A stretch of DNA of 64,000 bases from Citrobacter sp. MGH106 (GCF_001037495.1 NZ_KQ089822.1:930001-994000), one strand, 5' to 3'; positions 20,121-30,615 are shown, counted from the stretch's first letter. Made by a program: numbers and translations. Notes: a model not told the origin generated them from the letters alone.

Positions 20121-20208
20121 AAATCAGTCAAATCTCACTAGCCTGGGGTCAAGACAAACCCGGTTTCACGGCGTAGTATTATTTCTCACTTCTCGCCGTG
20201 GAGCCGGT

Positions 20209-20784
20209 ATGTCGCAACAAATTACCCTCATCAAAGATAAAGTCCTTTCTGATAACTACTTCATCCTGCGCAATATTACTTACGATCTGACCCGCAGCAA
20301 TGGCGAGGTGATTCGTCACAAACGCGAGGTTTATGATCGCGGTAATGGCGCCACTATTCTGCTGTATAACCCGGAGAAAAAAACCGTCGTGCTGATTCGT
20401 CAGTTTCGCGTCGCCACCTGGGTGAACGGTAACGAAAGCGGACAACTGATCGAAACCTGCGCCGGGCTGCTGGATAACGATGAACCTGAAGCCTGTATTC
20501 GCAAAGAAGCGATCGAAGAGACCGGATATGAAGTTGGTGAGGTGCGTAAACTCTTTGAGCTCTACATGTCGCCAGGCGGCGTGACGGAATTGATCCACTT
20601 TTTTATCGCGCAGTACAGTGACAACCAGCGTGCCAATGCGGGCGGGGGCGTTGAAGACGAGGATATCGAAGTCCTGGAACTACCATTCACCCGAGCGCTG
20701 GAGATGATCACAACCGGGGAGATCCGTGACGGCAAAACGGTGCTATTGCTTAACTATCTGCAATCGTCGCATCTGATGGATTAG
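20209..20784 (+). CDS. nudK: NudK, GDP-mannose/ADP-ribose-type Nudix hydrolase
   Basis: The 191-residue Nudix hydrolase matches E. coli NudK, which hydrolyses GDP-mannose to GMP and mannose-1-phosphate. The Nudix box is visible as [16 protein letters not shown] followed by IEETGYEV (about residues 86-109), with the REUXEE-type glutamates present (here KEAIEE). The start at 20209 follows GGAGCC, which lies at the foot of a 5' hairpin (CACGGCG at 20167 pairing with CGCCGTG at 20194). It lies downstream of ERIC element 1 and upstream of ypfG on the same strand. Confidence 0.93.
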   Translation: MSQQITLIKDKVLSDNYFILRNITYDLTRSNGEVIRHKREVYDRGNGATILLYNPEKKTVVLIRQFRVATWVNGNESGQLIETCAGLLDNDEPEACIRKEAIEETGYEVGEVRKLFELYMSPGGVTELIHFFIAQYSDNQRANAGGGVEDEDIEVLELPFTRALEMITTGEIRDGKTVLLLNYLQSSHLMD

Positions 20785-20908
20785 GTTACGGGGTTTATAT
20801 TTCTTTACAAAATAACAGTCCAATCCGACGATTCTTATTGAGCCTCATCAGTAGCGCAAGGAAGATACCGATTAGGCTGTCTGTTTTGATTTCGGGGTTG
20901 TACCGTCC

Positions 20909-21952
20909 ATGCGCTATCGCGTTATTTTCATCTTTCTGCTTGGTCTGCTACCGGCCCACTTTCTGTGGGCGGCACCTGCACAGCAGGTATTTTCCGACTG
21001 GCAGGTAACCTGCAATAACCAGAATTTTTGCGTGGCGCGAAACACCGGTGAACATCATGGCCTGGTGATGACCCTCAGTCGGAGTGCCGGAGCGCATACC
21101 GATGCGGTTTTGCGTATTGAGCTGGGCGGTCTGGATACCCCTGATGCCAAAGAAGCTGATATTGCGCCGCGCCTGCTGATGGACGGCCAACCGCTACCGC
21201 TGACTGGCGAACACTGGCGCATTTCCCCCTGGCAACTCATGACCGATGATCCTGCCACCATTAGCGCCTTTTTACAGACAGTTCAGAACGCCCAGGCGAT
21301 TACTCTGCAAAAAGGCGTGCAAACCATTTCGCTGGCAGGGCTGAAAGCCGCGCTGTTGTTTATTGACGCCCAGCAAAAACGCGTTGGAAGTGAAACAGCC
21401 TGGATCGAAAAGGGTAACGAGCCGCCGCTTAGCGTACCTCCGGCTCCGGCCCTGAAAGGCGTAGCCGTCGTCAACCCAACACCAACACCGCTTTCTCAAC
21501 AAGAGCGCAGTGAACTGCTGGATTACGGGAACTGGCGGATAAACGGCATCCGCTGTTCGCTCGACCCTATGCGCCGTGAAGTGCGGGTTTCGGCATTAAC
21601 CGATGACAAAGCTCTGCTGATGATCGGCTGTGAAGCGGGTGCATATAACACTATCGATCTGGCATGGATTGTTTCGCGTACAAAGCCGCTGAGTTCGCGC
21701 GCGGTACGTCTGAATTTGCCTTTCAGGACGGACGCTGAAAGTAACGATATGGAGCTGACGAACGCTGTTTTTGATGAAAAATCGCGCGAACTGGTCACTC
21801 TCGCTAAGGGACGTGGAATGTCGGACTGTGGGATCCAGACGCGCTGGCGTTTTGACGGCCAGCGTTTTCGTCTGGTGCGCTATGCGCAGGAGCCCAGCTG
21901 TGATAACTGGCATGGACCTGATGCCTGGCCCACGCTGTGGATCACACGTTAA
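20909..21952 (+). CDS. ypfG: YpfG, exported DUF1176 protein
   Basis: The 347-residue protein equals E. coli YpfG in length. A signal peptide ([21 protein letters not shown], cut near residue 22) precedes a DUF1176 domain. The phrase [16 protein letters not shown] resembles invasion-associated-locus-B-like folds. Several cysteines are present and could form disulfides in the periplasm. Its function is unknown. Its last 11 bases overlap the converging end of tktB. Confidence 0.9.
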   Translation: MRYRVIFIFLLGLLPAHFLWAAPAQQVFSDWQVTCNNQNFCVARNTGEHHGLVMTLSRSAGAHTDAVLRIELGGLDTPDAKEADIAPRLLMDGQPLPLTGEHWRISPWQLMTDDPATISAFLQTVQNAQAITLQKGVQTISLAGLKAALLFIDAQQKRVGSETAWIEKGNEPPLSVPPAPALKGVAVVNPTPTPLSQQERSELLDYGNWRINGIRCSLDPMRREVRVSALTDDKALLMIGCEAGAYNTIDLAWIVSRTKPLSSRAVRLNLPFRTDAESNDMELTNAVFDEKSRELVTLAKGRGMSDCGIQTRWRFDGQRFRLVRYAQEPSCDNWHGPDAWPTLWITR

Positions 21953-23936
21953 GTACGCGGTGCGCCTTTTCGACAATGTTATCGACCGTAAAGCCGAAGA
22001 AGGGGAATAACTTGTCCGCCGGCGCAGATTCTCCGTAGCCGCTCATGCCGACAATCGCACCTTTCAGACCGACATACTTGTACCAGTAATCCGCAATTCC
22101 TGCTTCCACCGCCACGCGCGCGCTCACGCTTGCTGGCAGGACTGATTCCCGGTACGCCTCATCCTGGGCGTCGAAAATATCTGTTGAGGGAAGGGAGACG
22201 ACACGAACGTTACGGCCTTCTCCCGTCAGTTTTTCTGCTGCCAGTAGCGTAATTTCCATTTCTGAACCGGTGGCAATCAGGATCACATCCGGTTTACCGC
22301 CGCTGTCTTTCAGTATGTAGCCACCGCGGGCAATTTCTTTTACCTGTTCCGGGGTACGTTCAACCTGTGCCAGATTCTGCCTGGAGAGGATTAGCGCCGT
22401 TGGGCCATCATGGCGCTCTACCGCCAGTTTCCAGCCGACTGCCGCCTCAACCTGATCGCATGGACGCCAGGTGCTGAAATTAGGCGTCAGGCGCAGGCTG
22501 GCAAGCTGCTCGACGGCCTGATGGGTGGGACCATCTTCCCCCAGCCCAATAGAGTCATGGGTATAGACCATGATTTGCCGCGCTTTCATCAGCGCAGCCA
22601 TTCGTGCCGCATTACGGGCATATTCAACGAACATCAGGAAGGTCGCGGTATATGGGACAAAACCACCGTGGTGGGCAATACCGTTGGCAATGGCGGTCAT
22701 ACCAAATTCGCGCACGCCGTAGTGAATGTAGTTCCCGGCTGGATCGTCTTTCAGGGATGTCGAACCTTTCCAGATGGTCAAATTGCTGGGGGCCAGATCT
22801 GCTGAACCGCCAAGCAGTTCAGGCAACATCGGGCCGTAAGTATTCAGGGTATTTTGCGACGCCTTCCGGGTTGCGATTTTGGCCGGGTTAGCCTGCAATT
22901 CCGCGATGTATTTCTGAGTGGTTTTTTCCCACTCTTTTGGCAGCCCGCCACTCATCCGGCGGGTAAACTCTGCGGCCAGTTCCGGGTGGGCTTGTTGATA
23001 GGCGGCGAATTTCTCGTTCCAGCTCTGCTGTGCTTTTTCACCTTTTTCGCGCGCGTCCCAGGACCGGTAAATCTCTTTAGGGATCTCAAAAGCAGGATGA
23101 TGCCAGCCCAGCTTCTGACGGGTCAGCGCAACTTCTTCTTCCCCCAGTGCTGCGCCGTGTGCTTCTTCTTTTCCGGCCTTATTCGGTGAGCCAAAGCCAA
23201 TGATAGTCCGACAGATTATTAGTGACGGCTTATCGGTTACGCTTTGTGCTTCCTGAATGGCTTTCTTCACCGCCTCAGGATCGTGACCGTCTATCTCGTG
23301 TATGACATGCCAGTGATATGCTTCGAAGCGCTTCGCAGTATCATCGGTAAACCAACCTTTGGTTTCACCATCAATAGAAATACCGTTGTGATCGTAAAAG
23401 CCAATCAGCTTGCCAAGTCCCAACGTTCCCGCCAGTGAACACGCCTCATGAGAAATCCCCTCCATCAGGCAACCATCACCCATAAAAACCCAGGTGAAGT
23501 GGCTGACAATCTCATGATCCGGCTGATTAAACTGTGCCGCCAGCGTACGCTCGGCTATCGCCATCCCGACCGCGTTTGCTAATCCCTGACCCAACGGTCC
23601 GGTGGTCGTTTCCACGCCCGGCGTATAGCCAATTTCCGGGTGGCCTGGTGTCTTTGAGTGCAGTTGTCGGAAGTTTTTTAACTCCTCTAACGGCAGGTCA
23701 TAGCCGGAAAGATGCAGCAGGCTGTAAAGCAGCATTGAGGCGTGGCCATTCGACAGGATAAATCGGTCACGATCGTACCAGGTGGGATCGGTTGGGTTAT
23801 GTCGGAGAAAATCGTTCCACAGTACTTCGGCAATATCGGCCATACCCATCGGCGCGCCGGGATGGCCAGAGTTAGCTTTTTGGACGGCATCCATACTCAG
23901 CGCACGAATGGCATTGGCAAGCTCTTTACGGGTCAT
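21942..23936 (-). CDS. tktB: Transketolase B
   Basis: The 664-residue thiamine-diphosphate enzyme transfers two-carbon units between sugar phosphates in the pentose phosphate pathway. It resembles E. coli TktB more than TktA (for example the start [23 protein letters not shown] and the [16 protein letters not shown] segment). The ThDP signature [13 protein letters not shown] and the catalytic HGG and [10 protein letters not shown] motifs are visible. The C-terminus is three residues shorter than E. coli TktB. The ATG at 23936 follows AAGGAG. In E. coli, talA lies immediately upstream and is cotranscribed; here it is absent. Confidence 0.95.
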   Translation of the reverse strand: MTRKELANAIRALSMDAVQKANSGHPGAPMGMADIAEVLWNDFLRHNPTDPTWYDRDRFILSNGHASMLLYSLLHLSGYDLPLEELKNFRQLHSKTPGHPEIGYTPGVETTTGPLGQGLANAVGMAIAERTLAAQFNQPDHEIVSHFTWVFMGDGCLMEGISHEACSLAGTLGLGKLIGFYDHNGISIDGETKGWFTDDTAKRFEAYHWHVIHEIDGHDPEAVKKAIQEAQSVTDKPSLIICRTIIGFGSPNKAGKEEAHGAALGEEEVALTRQKLGWHHPAFEIPKEIYRSWDAREKGEKAQQSWNEKFAAYQQAHPELAAEFTRRMSGGLPKEWEKTTQKYIAELQANPAKIATRKASQNTLNTYGPMLPELLGGSADLAPSNLTIWKGSTSLKDDPAGNYIHYGVREFGMTAIANGIAHHGGFVPYTATFLMFVEYARNAARMAALMKARQIMVYTHDSIGLGEDGPTHQAVEQLASLRLTPNFSTWRPCDQVEAAVGWKLAVERHDGPTALILSRQNLAQVERTPEQVKEIARGGYILKDSGGKPDVILIATGSEMEITLLAAEKLTGEGRNVRVVSLPSTDIFDAQDEAYRESVLPASVSARVAVEAGIADYWYKYVGLKGAIVGMSGYGESAPADKLFPFFGFTVDNIVEKAHRVLNV

Positions 23937-24340
23937 AGGAAATACTCCTTGAAAAGTAAAGCGTTAGATGCGTGTGTTAATTCACACTTTTGGGAAAATT
24001 GCGGGCGAATACGCAAAAAGCATAGCAGACAAGCATGGTATTGCTGGTTTAAGCAGGTAACATGGTTGTTATAAATTGATAACAAATTCTTTCTTTGAGT
24101 AGTGAGAGTTTGGCGACCTTCAAAGTTTATGCCGCTGACTGAGGCGATAATGTGCGGCTCAATATACCCGTCATACTTCAAGTTGCATGTGCGTTGGCTA
24201 CGCTCGCTCACCCCAGTCACATAGTTCGCTATGCTCCTGGGGATTCACTCCCTTGCAGCCTTCATGCAACTCGAATTATTTAGGGTATAGAAGGGTTACC
24301 TGCGCCACTTTTTTGATCGATACGTGAAAGGAACAACAAG
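23937..24340. other. 404-nt divergent region between tktB and maeB, lacking talA
   Basis: This region holds the tktB ribosome-binding site (AAGGAG on the minus strand), a small inverted repeat GTGTG-N6-CACAC at 23972-23987, about 170 AT-rich bases, ERIC element 2, and the maeB leader with AAAGGAAC before the ATG. There is no ORF or visible talA remnant, although E. coli and Salmonella carry talA in this position. Confidence 0.75.
24163..24289 (-). repeat. ERIC element 2, between tktB and maeB
   Basis: A 127-base element starts TATACCCGTCATACTTCAAG and ends GAATTATTTAGGGTATA. The canonical core is present: CGCTCACCCCAGTCAC and GCTCCTGGGGATTCAC. It is inverted relative to elements 1 and 3 and sits where talA would be expected. 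Confidence 0.93.
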
Positions 24341-26620
24341 ATGGATGACCAGTTAAAACAAAGCGCCCTCGATTTCCACCAATTTCCAGTACCAGGTAAA
24401 ATTCAGGTTTCTCCGACCAAACCTCTTGCCACCCAACGTGATCTTGCGCTGGCCTACTCGCCAGGTGTTGCAGCTCCGTGTCTGGAGATTGAAAAGGATC
24501 CGCTAGCGGCCTACAAATATACCGCGCGCGGCAACCTGGTCGCGGTTATCTCCAACGGTACTGCGGTACTGGGGCTGGGCAATATTGGTGCGCTGGCTGG
24601 CAAACCAGTGATGGAAGGTAAAGGCGTTCTCTTTAAGAAATTTGCCGGAATTGACGTGTTCGACATTGAAGTCGATGAACTCGACCCGGACAAATTTATC
24701 AACGTGGTGGCAGCCCTTGAACCGACGTTTGGCGGCATCAACCTCGAAGACATCAAAGCACCAGAGTGTTTTTACATTGAGCAAAAGTTGCGTGAACGCA
24801 TGAATATTCCGGTGTTCCATGACGATCAGCACGGAACGGCGATCATCAGCACTGCAGCCATCCTGAACGGCCTGCGGGTGGTGGAAAAGAATATCTCTGA
24901 TGTGCGCATGGTGGTGTCTGGCGCAGGTGCCGCGGCGATTGCCTGTATGAACCTGTTGGTTGCGCTGGGTATGCAGAAGCACAACATCGTGGTCTGCGAC
25001 TCCAAAGGTGTGATTTATAAAGATCGCGAACCGAATATGGCGGAAACCAAAGCAGCTTACGCGGTGGTGGATGACGGTAAGCGTACTCTTGATGATGTGA
25101 TCGACGGCGCAGACATTTTCCTCGGATGCTCCGGCCCGAAAGTGCTGACGCAGGAGATGGTCAAGAAGATGGCGCGTGCGCCAATGATCCTTGCGCTGGC
25201 AAACCCGGAACCGGAAATCCTGCCACCACTGGCAAAAGAGGTGCGTTCCGACGCCATCATTTGCACCGGTCGCTCCGACTACCCGAACCAGGTCAACAAC
25301 GTACTGTGCTTCCCGTTCATCTTCCGCGGTGCGCTGGACGTTGGGGCTACCGCCATCAACGAAGAGATGAAGTTGGCCGCTGTACATGCCATAGCTGAAC
25401 TGGCGCATGCCGAGCAGAGCGAAGTGGTGGCCTCCGCCTATGGCGATCAGGATTTGAGCTTTGGCCCGGAATACATTATTCCTAAACCGTTCGACCCGCG
25501 TTTGATCGTCAAGATCGCACCGGCGGTGGCGAAGGCAGCGATGGATTCTGGTGTCGCAACGCGCCCGATTGCCGACTTTGACGCTTATATCGATAAGCTG
25601 ACCGAGTTTGTCTACAAAACCAACCTGTTTATGAAGCCGATTTTCTCTCTGGCACGCAAAGCGCCGAAGCGCGTTGTGCTGACCGAAGGGGAAGAGGCTC
25701 GTGTTCTGCATGCAACGCAAGAACTTATCACTTTAGGTCTGGCGAAGCCGATCCTGATCGGTCGTCCGAGCGTGATCGAAATGCGTATCCAGAAGTTAGG
25801 ACTTCAGATCAAAGCGGGTGTCGATTTTGAGATCGTCAATAATGAATCCGATCCGCGCTTTAAAGAGTACTGGAGTGAGTATTACCAGATCATGAAGCGT
25901 CGTGGAATTACTCAGGAGCAGGCGCAACGTGCGGTGATCGCCAACACCACGGTGATCGGCGCGATCATGGTGCAACGCGGTGAAGCGGATGCGATGATTT
26001 GCGGAACAATCGGCGACTATCACGAGCATTTCAGCGTGGTGAAAGCGGTGTTTGGTCACCGTGATGGTGTTCATACGGCAGGTGCAATGAACGCGCTGCT
26101 GTTGCCAAGCGGTAACACCTTTATCGCTGATACGTACGTCAACGATGACCCGACGCCGGAGCAACTGGCAGAAATTGCAGTTATGGCGGCAGAAACAGTG
26201 CGTCGGTTTGGCATTGAACCGAAAGTGGCGCTGCTGTCGCACTCCAACTTTGGTTCGTCAAACTGTCCGTCGGCCAACAAAATGCGTGAAGCGCTCGAGC
26301 TTATTAAATCGCGCGCACCCGATCTGATGATTGACGGTGAAATGCACGGCGATGCTGCACTGGTGGAAAGTATTCGTAATGACCGGATGCCGGACAGCCC
26401 GCTGAAAGGCTCCGCTAATATTCTGGTGATGCCGAATATGGAAGCCGCGCGTATTAGTTACAACTTACTGCGTGTTTCCAGCTCTGAAGGCGTGACGGTA
26501 GGACCGGTGCTGATGGGTGTAGCCAAACCGGTACATGTTTTAACTCCAATCGCCTCTGTTCGTCGTATTGTAAATATGGTGGCGCTGGCAGTAGTCGAAG
26601 CTCAAACACAACCGTTGTAA
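24341..26620 (+). CDS. maeB: NADP-dependent malic enzyme MaeB
   Basis: The 759-residue enzyme oxidatively decarboxylates malate to pyruvate with NADP. The N-terminal malic-enzyme part (to about 430) contains [13 protein letters not shown], the metal-binding FHDDQHGTA segment and the nucleotide-binding GAGAAA motif near residue 198. The C-terminal part (about 440-759) is a phosphotransacetylase-like domain involved in regulation, with [10 protein letters not shown] and [11 protein letters not shown]. The length equals that of E. coli MaeB. The ATG follows AAAGGA. Confidence 0.96.
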   Translation: MDDQLKQSALDFHQFPVPGKIQVSPTKPLATQRDLALAYSPGVAAPCLEIEKDPLAAYKYTARGNLVAVISNGTAVLGLGNIGALAGKPVMEGKGVLFKKFAGIDVFDIEVDELDPDKFINVVAALEPTFGGINLEDIKAPECFYIEQKLRERMNIPVFHDDQHGTAIISTAAILNGLRVVEKNISDVRMVVSGAGAAAIACMNLLVALGMQKHNIVVCDSKGVIYKDREPNMAETKAAYAVVDDGKRTLDDVIDGADIFLGCSGPKVLTQEMVKKMARAPMILALANPEPEILPPLAKEVRSDAIICTGRSDYPNQVNNVLCFPFIFRGALDVGATAINEEMKLAAVHAIAELAHAEQSEVVASAYGDQDLSFGPEYIIPKPFDPRLIVKIAPAVAKAAMDSGVATRPIADFDAYIDKLTEFVYKTNLFMKPIFSLARKAPKRVVLTEGEEARVLHATQELITLGLAKPILIGRPSVIEMRIQKLGLQIKAGVDFEIVNNESDPRFKEYWSEYYQIMKRRGITQEQAQRAVIANTTVIGAIMVQRGEADAMICGTIGDYHEHFSVVKAVFGHRDGVHTAGAMNALLLPSGNTFIADTYVNDDPTPEQLAEIAVMAAETVRRFGIEPKVALLSHSNFGSSNCPSANKMREALELIKSRAPDLMIDGEMHGDAALVESIRNDRMPDSPLKGSANILVMPNMEAARISYNLLRVSSSEGVTVGPVLMGVAKPVHVLTPIASVRRIVNMVALAVVEAQTQPL

Positions 26621-26639
26621 TTTCACTTTAATTATTTTC

Positions 26640-26660
26640 GGCGCGGGTTTCTCCCGCGCC
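26640..26660 (+). terminator. maeB terminator hairpin
   Basis: GGCGCGGG and CCCGCGCC pair across TTTCT just after the maeB stop. The downstream T-run is poor (TTCAT) because ERIC element 3 starts there, so efficiency is uncertain. Confidence 0.6.
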
Positions 26661-26662
26661 TT

Positions 26663-26787
26663 CATACTCTAAATAATTCGAATTCCAGAAAGGCGACGAT
26701 GCAGCGAATACCATGAACTTACTAAAGTAAGTGGCTGGTATGAGTAAGAAAGCCACCGAACCTGTAATTTGAAGTGTGACGGGTATT
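26663..26787 (+). repeat. ERIC element 3, between maeB and the eut operon
   Basis: About 125 bases begin CATACTCTAAATAATTCGAA and end GAAGTGTGACGGGTATT, recognisable ERIC termini with several mismatches. The central part is more diverged (ACTTACTAAAGTAAGTGGCTGG). It is oriented like element 1 and inserted directly behind the maeB terminator, upstream of the eut promoter region. Confidence 0.8.
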
Positions 26788-26804
26788 TTTATTTCTCTTC
26801 TCTT

Positions 26805-26820
26805 AGTGATCTACTTCACC
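26805..26820. promoter_or_regulatory. CRP-like site upstream of eutS
   Basis: AGTGATCTACTTCACC matches the CRP consensus TGTGATCTAGATCACA at 12 of 16 positions and keeps both GTGA/TCAC half-sites. It lies 85-100 bases before the eutS start, consistent with the known cAMP-CRP requirement of eut in enterobacteria. I could not identify the EutR site or a clear -10 element. Confidence 0.65.
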
Positions 26821-26904
26821 TTTTAAACCACCTTGCCGAATTTTGTTATTTACTCTGACGAAAAATTGCCACGATGAGGACAGTTTCAGCAGAGGCGGTG
26901 AGCA

Positions 26905-27240
26905 ATGGAAAAAGAACGCATCATTCAGGAATTTGTGCCGGGGAAACAGGTCACGCTGGCGCATCTGATTGCGCACCCAGGCGAAGAACTGGCGAAAAAG
27001 ATCGGCGTTCCCGAAGCGGGCGCTATCGGCATTATGACCTTAACGCCAGGCGAAACGGCAATGATTGCCGGTGATTTAGCCATGAAGGCCGCAGATGTAC
27101 ACATCGGTTTTCTCGATAGATTTAGCGGCGCACTGGTGATCTACGGCTCGGTAGGCGCGGTGGAAGAGGCATTATTGCAGACAGTGAGTGGTCTGGGCCG
27201 GTTATTAAATTTCACTTTGTGCAACCTGACAAAAAGTTAA
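26905..27240 (+). CDS. eutS: EutS, ethanolamine microcompartment shell protein
   Basis: The 111-residue circularly permuted BMC-domain protein forms bent hexamers in the ethanolamine metabolosome shell. The sequence [20 protein letters not shown] and the [16 protein letters not shown] segment are typical of EutS. The ATG at 26905 follows GAGGCGG. It is the first gene of the 17-gene eut operon, 12 nt before eutP. Confidence 0.96.
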   Translation: MEKERIIQEFVPGKQVTLAHLIAHPGEELAKKIGVPEAGAIGIMTLTPGETAMIAGDLAMKAADVHIGFLDRFSGALVIYGSVGAVEEALLQTVSGLGRLLNFTLCNLTKS

Positions 27241-27252
27241 TCAGAGGCGGCA

Positions 27253-27732
27253 ATGAAACGTATTGCTTTTGTCGGTACGGTTGGGGCGGGGAAAACAACG
27301 CTCTTCAATGCGCTACAGGGAAATTATTCTCTCGCCAGGAAAACGCAGGCCGTTGAGTTTAATGAAAACGGCGATATCGATACGCCGGGAGAATATTTTA
27401 GCCATCCGCGCTGGTATCACGCCTTAATTACCACGCTGCAGGATGTTGATACGTTGATTTATATACACGCGGCAAATGATCAAGAAAGTCGCTTACCTGC
27501 CGGGCTGTTGGATATCGGCGCCAGTAAACGACAAATCGCCGTTATCAGTAAAACGGACATGCCGGATGCCGACGTCGCCGCAACGCGACAGCTACTTCGC
27601 GGGATAGGGTTCCAGGAGCCGATTTTCGAACTCAATAGCCATGACCCGCGCAGCGTGCAGCACCTGGTGGATTATCTGACTGAGCTCAGCCAAAAGGAGG
27701 AAAGGGCAGGTGAAAAAACTCATCACAGCTAA
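27253..27732 (+). CDS. eutP: EutP, small P-loop NTPase of ethanolamine utilisation
   Basis: The 159-residue protein carries a Walker A motif (GTVGAGKTTL, residues 8-17) and a G4-like SKTD motif near residue 98. Relatives were called GTPase-like, and Salmonella EutP has been reported as an acetate kinase in the eut pathway. The gene overlaps the start of eutQ by 23 bases. Confidence 0.94.
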   Translation: MKRIAFVGTVGAGKTTLFNALQGNYSLARKTQAVEFNENGDIDTPGEYFSHPRWYHALITTLQDVDTLIYIHAANDQESRLPAGLLDIGASKRQIAVISKTDMPDADVAATRQLLRGIGFQEPIFELNSHDPRSVQHLVDYLTELSQKEERAGEKTHHS

Positions 27733-28411
27733 TGATATTCGTGCGGCCCACGCACGCGGCGAACAGGAAATGTCGGTTGTTCTGCGCGCCAGCATCATCA
27801 CCCCAGAGGCTCGCGAAGTCGCGGAGCTGCTGGGCGTCACAATCACTGAATGCGACGAATCCGCTCCGGCAACCTCGCCTGCACCCGCTTCGGTGGATGA
27901 TGGCAAAACGGAAAGCCAGCGCATTCGCGAGACCATCATTGCGCAACTGCCGGAAGGGCAGTTTACCGAAAGCCTGGTCGCGCAGTTGATGGACAAAGTC
28001 ATGAAGGAAAAACAGTCGCTGGAGCAGGGCGGAATGCAGCCAAGCTTTACCTCGGTTACTGGCAAAGGTGGCGTAAAAGTCATTGATGGCAGCAGCGTGA
28101 AGTTTGGTCGTTTTGATGGCGCACAGCCGCATTGCGTCGGCTTAACCGACTTAGTGACCGACAAGGACGGAAGCAGCATGGCCGCTGGCTTCATGCAGTG
28201 GGATAACGCTTTTTTCCCATGGACGCTGAACTACGACGAAATCGACATGATTCTGGAAGGCGAACTGCACGTTCGTCATGAAGGCGAAACCATGATTGCC
28301 AGGGCTGGGGATGTGATGTTTATTCCGAAAGGCTCCAGCATTGAGTTCGGTACGCCATCAACGGTGAAATTCCTGTATGTGGCATGGCCTGCGAACTGGC
28401 AGTCCTGCTAA
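27710..28411 (+). CDS. eutQ: EutQ, cupin-fold ethanolamine utilisation protein
   Basis: The 233-residue protein has a C-terminal cupin domain (about 120-230) with MILEGELHVRHEGETM and a preceding variable linker. EutQ is needed for anaerobic ethanolamine growth and microcompartment formation and has been reported to have acetate kinase activity with EutP. The start is a GTG at 27710 with AAGGAGG upstream, inside the end of eutP; this matches the E. coli N-terminus MKKLITANDIRAAHARGEQ. Confidence 0.94.
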   Translation: MKKLITANDIRAAHARGEQEMSVVLRASIITPEAREVAELLGVTITECDESAPATSPAPASVDDGKTESQRIRETIIAQLPEGQFTESLVAQLMDKVMKEKQSLEQGGMQPSFTSVTGKGGVKVIDGSSVKFGRFDGAQPHCVGLTDLVTDKDGSSMAAGFMQWDNAFFPWTLNYDEIDMILEGELHVRHEGETMIARAGDVMFIPKGSSIEFGTPSTVKFLYVAWPANWQSC

Positions 28412-28420
28412 GGCGGATGT

Positions 28421-29224
28421 ATGAAGGATTTCATTACCGAAGCATGGCTCAGAGCAAATCATACGCTCAGCGAAGGGGCAGAAATTCATCTCCCCGCTGA
28501 CGCTCGCCTGACGCCATCTGCCCGGGAATTGCTGGAAGGCCGACATCTGCGGATTAAGTTTATCGACGAGCAGGGAAGCCTGTTTATTGATGGCGAAGAA
28601 CAGCAACTGCAACCGGTGCATGGTTTAACCAGCAGTGATACGCACTCACTGGCGAGTTGTGAACTGTGTCATCAACCGGTGGCGAAGAAACCTGACACGC
28701 TGACGCATCTGACGGCGGACAAGATGGTCGCCAAAAGTGACCCGCGCCTGGGATTTCGCGCGGCGCTGGACAGCACCATCGGCCTGGCGGTGTGGTTACA
28801 GATTGAACTGCCTGAGCAGTGGCAGCCGTGGCTGGCGGATATTCGCTCGCGTCTGGGCAACATTATGCGCGCAGACGCCATGGATGAGCCGCTGGCAGCA
28901 CAAGCCATTGTTGGTTTAAGCGATGAAGATTTGCACCGGCTTTCGCATCAGCCGCTGCGCTATCTCGACCACGACCATCTGGTGCCTGAAGCCAGCCACG
29001 GTCGTGATGCTGCGCTGCTCAATTTGCTGCGAACCAAAGTCCGTGAAACAGAAACAGTGGCGGCCCAGGTATTTATCACCCGCAGTTTTGAAGTACAGCG
29101 ACCGGACATTCTGCAAGCGTTGAACCGCCTGTCGAGCACGGTCTACGTGATGATGATCCTGAGCGTGGCGAAGCATCCGCTGAGTATCAGCCAAATCCAA
29201 CAGCGACTGGGGGAGAAGCAATGA
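28421..29224 (+). CDS. eutT: EutT, corrinoid adenosyltransferase
   Basis: The 267-residue enzyme adenosylates cobalamin to make the coenzyme for EutBC. A conserved cysteine/histidine cluster (SCELCHQPV, residues about 79-88) resembles the metal-binding HX-CC motif required for EutT activity. A helical bundle follows with [12 protein letters not shown]. The stop overlaps the eutD start (ATGA), indicating coupled translation. Confidence 0.94.
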   Translation: MKDFITEAWLRANHTLSEGAEIHLPADARLTPSARELLEGRHLRIKFIDEQGSLFIDGEEQQLQPVHGLTSSDTHSLASCELCHQPVAKKPDTLTHLTADKMVAKSDPRLGFRAALDSTIGLAVWLQIELPEQWQPWLADIRSRLGNIMRADAMDEPLAAQAIVGLSDEDLHRLSHQPLRYLDHDHLVPEASHGRDAALLNLLRTKVRETETVAAQVFITRSFEVQRPDILQALNRLSSTVYVMMILSVAKHPLSISQIQQRLGEKQ

Positions 29225-30237
29225 TCATTGAACGTGCTCGCCAGCTCGCCTTGCGCTCACCTGCGCGGGTGGTGTTCCCGGATGCGCTGGATGTTCGGGT
29301 GCTGAAAGCTGCGAATTACCTGCATCAGCACGGTCTGGCACATCCCATTCTCGTCGCCAGTCCGTTTGCGTTGCGCCAGTTTGCTCTCAGCCACCGCGTG
29401 GCAATGGATGGCATTCAGGTAATCGACCCGCAAAGCAACCTGCAAATGCGTGAAGAATTTGCGCTGCGCTGGCTGGCGCGTGCTGGTGAAAAAACGCCGC
29501 CGGATGCGCTTGAGAAACTCAACGATCCGCTGATGTTCGCTGCCGCAATGGTTAGCGCGGGTAAAGCCGACGTCTGTATTGCGGGCAACCTCTCGTCAAC
29601 AGCGAACGTGCTGCGTGCGGGGTTACGCATTATCGGATTACAGCCGGGTTGTAAAACGCTGTCGTCAATTTTCCTGATGCTGCCGCAGTATCTCGGACCG
29701 TCATTAGGATTTGCTGATTGCAGTGTCGTGCCGCAACCCACTGCAGCCCAGTTGGCAGATATTGCCATCGCCAGCGCGCAGACCTGGCAAGCGATTACCG
29801 GCGAAGAGCCGCGCGTCGCAATGCTCTCGTTTTCAAGTAATGGCAGTGCCCGTCACCCCAACGTTGCTAACGTGCAGCAGGCTACGGACATTGTTCGTGA
29901 ACGTGCACCAGAGCTTACCGTTGATGGTGAATTGCAGTTTGATGCCGCTTTTGTACCGGATGTTGCGGCGCAAAAAGCACCGGCCAGCCCGTTGCAGGGC
30001 AATGCCAATGTGATGGTTTTTCCATCGCTTGAGGCAGGCAATATTGGTTACAAAATCGCCCAGCGTCTGGGAGGGTATCGAGCAGTAGGGCCTCTGATTC
30101 AGGGGCTTGCCGCACCGCTCCATGATCTCTCCCGCGGCTGCAGCGTACAGGAAATTATCGAACTGGCGTTGGTGGCAGCAGTGCCGCGCCAGACTGACGT
30201 GAGTCGTGAACGCGCCTCACAAACACTGGTTGTTTAG
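29221..30237 (+). CDS. eutD: EutD, phosphotransacetylase
   Basis: The 338-residue phosphate acetyltransferase converts acetyl-CoA made by EutE to acetyl phosphate, recycling CoA inside the microcompartment. The PTA-family motifs [19 protein letters not shown] and [16 protein letters not shown] are present. It is shorter than housekeeping Pta because it lacks the N-terminal regulatory domains. It overlaps eutT by four bases and is separated from eutM by 38 nt. Confidence 0.96.
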   Translation: MIIERARQLALRSPARVVFPDALDVRVLKAANYLHQHGLAHPILVASPFALRQFALSHRVAMDGIQVIDPQSNLQMREEFALRWLARAGEKTPPDALEKLNDPLMFAAAMVSAGKADVCIAGNLSSTANVLRAGLRIIGLQPGCKTLSSIFLMLPQYLGPSLGFADCSVVPQPTAAQLADIAIASAQTWQAITGEEPRVAMLSFSSNGSARHPNVANVQQATDIVRERAPELTVDGELQFDAAFVPDVAAQKAPASPLQGNANVMVFPSLEAGNIGYKIAQRLGGYRAVGPLIQGLAAPLHDLSRGCSVQEIIELALVAAVPRQTDVSRERASQTLVV

Positions 30238-30275
30238 GTCCCGTTCTGGACCCCTTCTACTAAGAGGAAAGCACA

Positions 30276-30569
30276 ATGGAAGCATTAGGAATGATTGAAA
30301 CCCGGGGCCTGGTTGCACTGATTGAGGCTTCTGACGCAATGGTTAAAGCGGCACGCGTGAAACTGGTTGGCGTGAAGCAGATTGGCGGTGGCCTGGTTAC
30401 CGCAATGGTACGTGGCGATGTGGCGGCCTGTAAAGCCGCAACGGATGCCGGTGCTGCCGCTGCCCAGCGCATTGGTGAACTGGTTTCTGTACATGTTATC
30501 CCGCGTCCGCATGGCGATCTGGAAGAAGTGTTCCCGATCAGCTTTAAAGGTGACAGCAACGACATGTAA
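30276..30569 (+). CDS. eutM: EutM, major hexameric BMC shell protein
   Basis: The 97-residue single BMC-domain protein starts [20 protein letters not shown] and contains [21 protein letters not shown]. It forms the flat hexagonal tiles of the shell and is expected to be the most abundant shell protein. The ATG follows AAGAGGAAAG. A hairpin lies in the long gap after its stop. Confidence 0.97.
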   Translation: MEALGMIETRGLVALIEASDAMVKAARVKLVGVKQIGGGLVTAMVRGDVAACKAATDAGAAAAQRIGELVSVHVIPRPHGDLEEVFPISFKGDSNDM

Positions 30570-30578
30570 GTAGCCCAT

Positions 30579-30615
30579 GTGACGCCACTGCATGATTGAT
30601 AAAAGCTGGCGTCAC
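30579..30615 (+). other. Intercistronic hairpin between eutM and eutN
   Basis: GTGACGCCA at 30579 pairs perfectly with TGGCGTCAC at 30607 across a 19-base loop, nine bases after the eutM stop. Pyrimidine-rich sequence follows, and CCTTCTGCGGAGGG lies downstream in the same 120-nt gap. It may be a 3' stability or partial termination element that raises eutM output relative to downstream genes. Confidence 0.6.

Noticed and set aside
23972-23987. GTGTG-N6-CACAC inverted repeat upstream of tktB considered as a CRP site
   Set aside because: The half-sites do not fit TGTGA-N6-TCACA in register; it may be another regulator's site or chance.
24503-25720. 405-codon open frame antisense to maeB
   Set aside because: It lies wholly inside maeB, has a histidine- and arginine-rich composition typical of reverse frames of GC-rich genes, and resembles no protein family I know.
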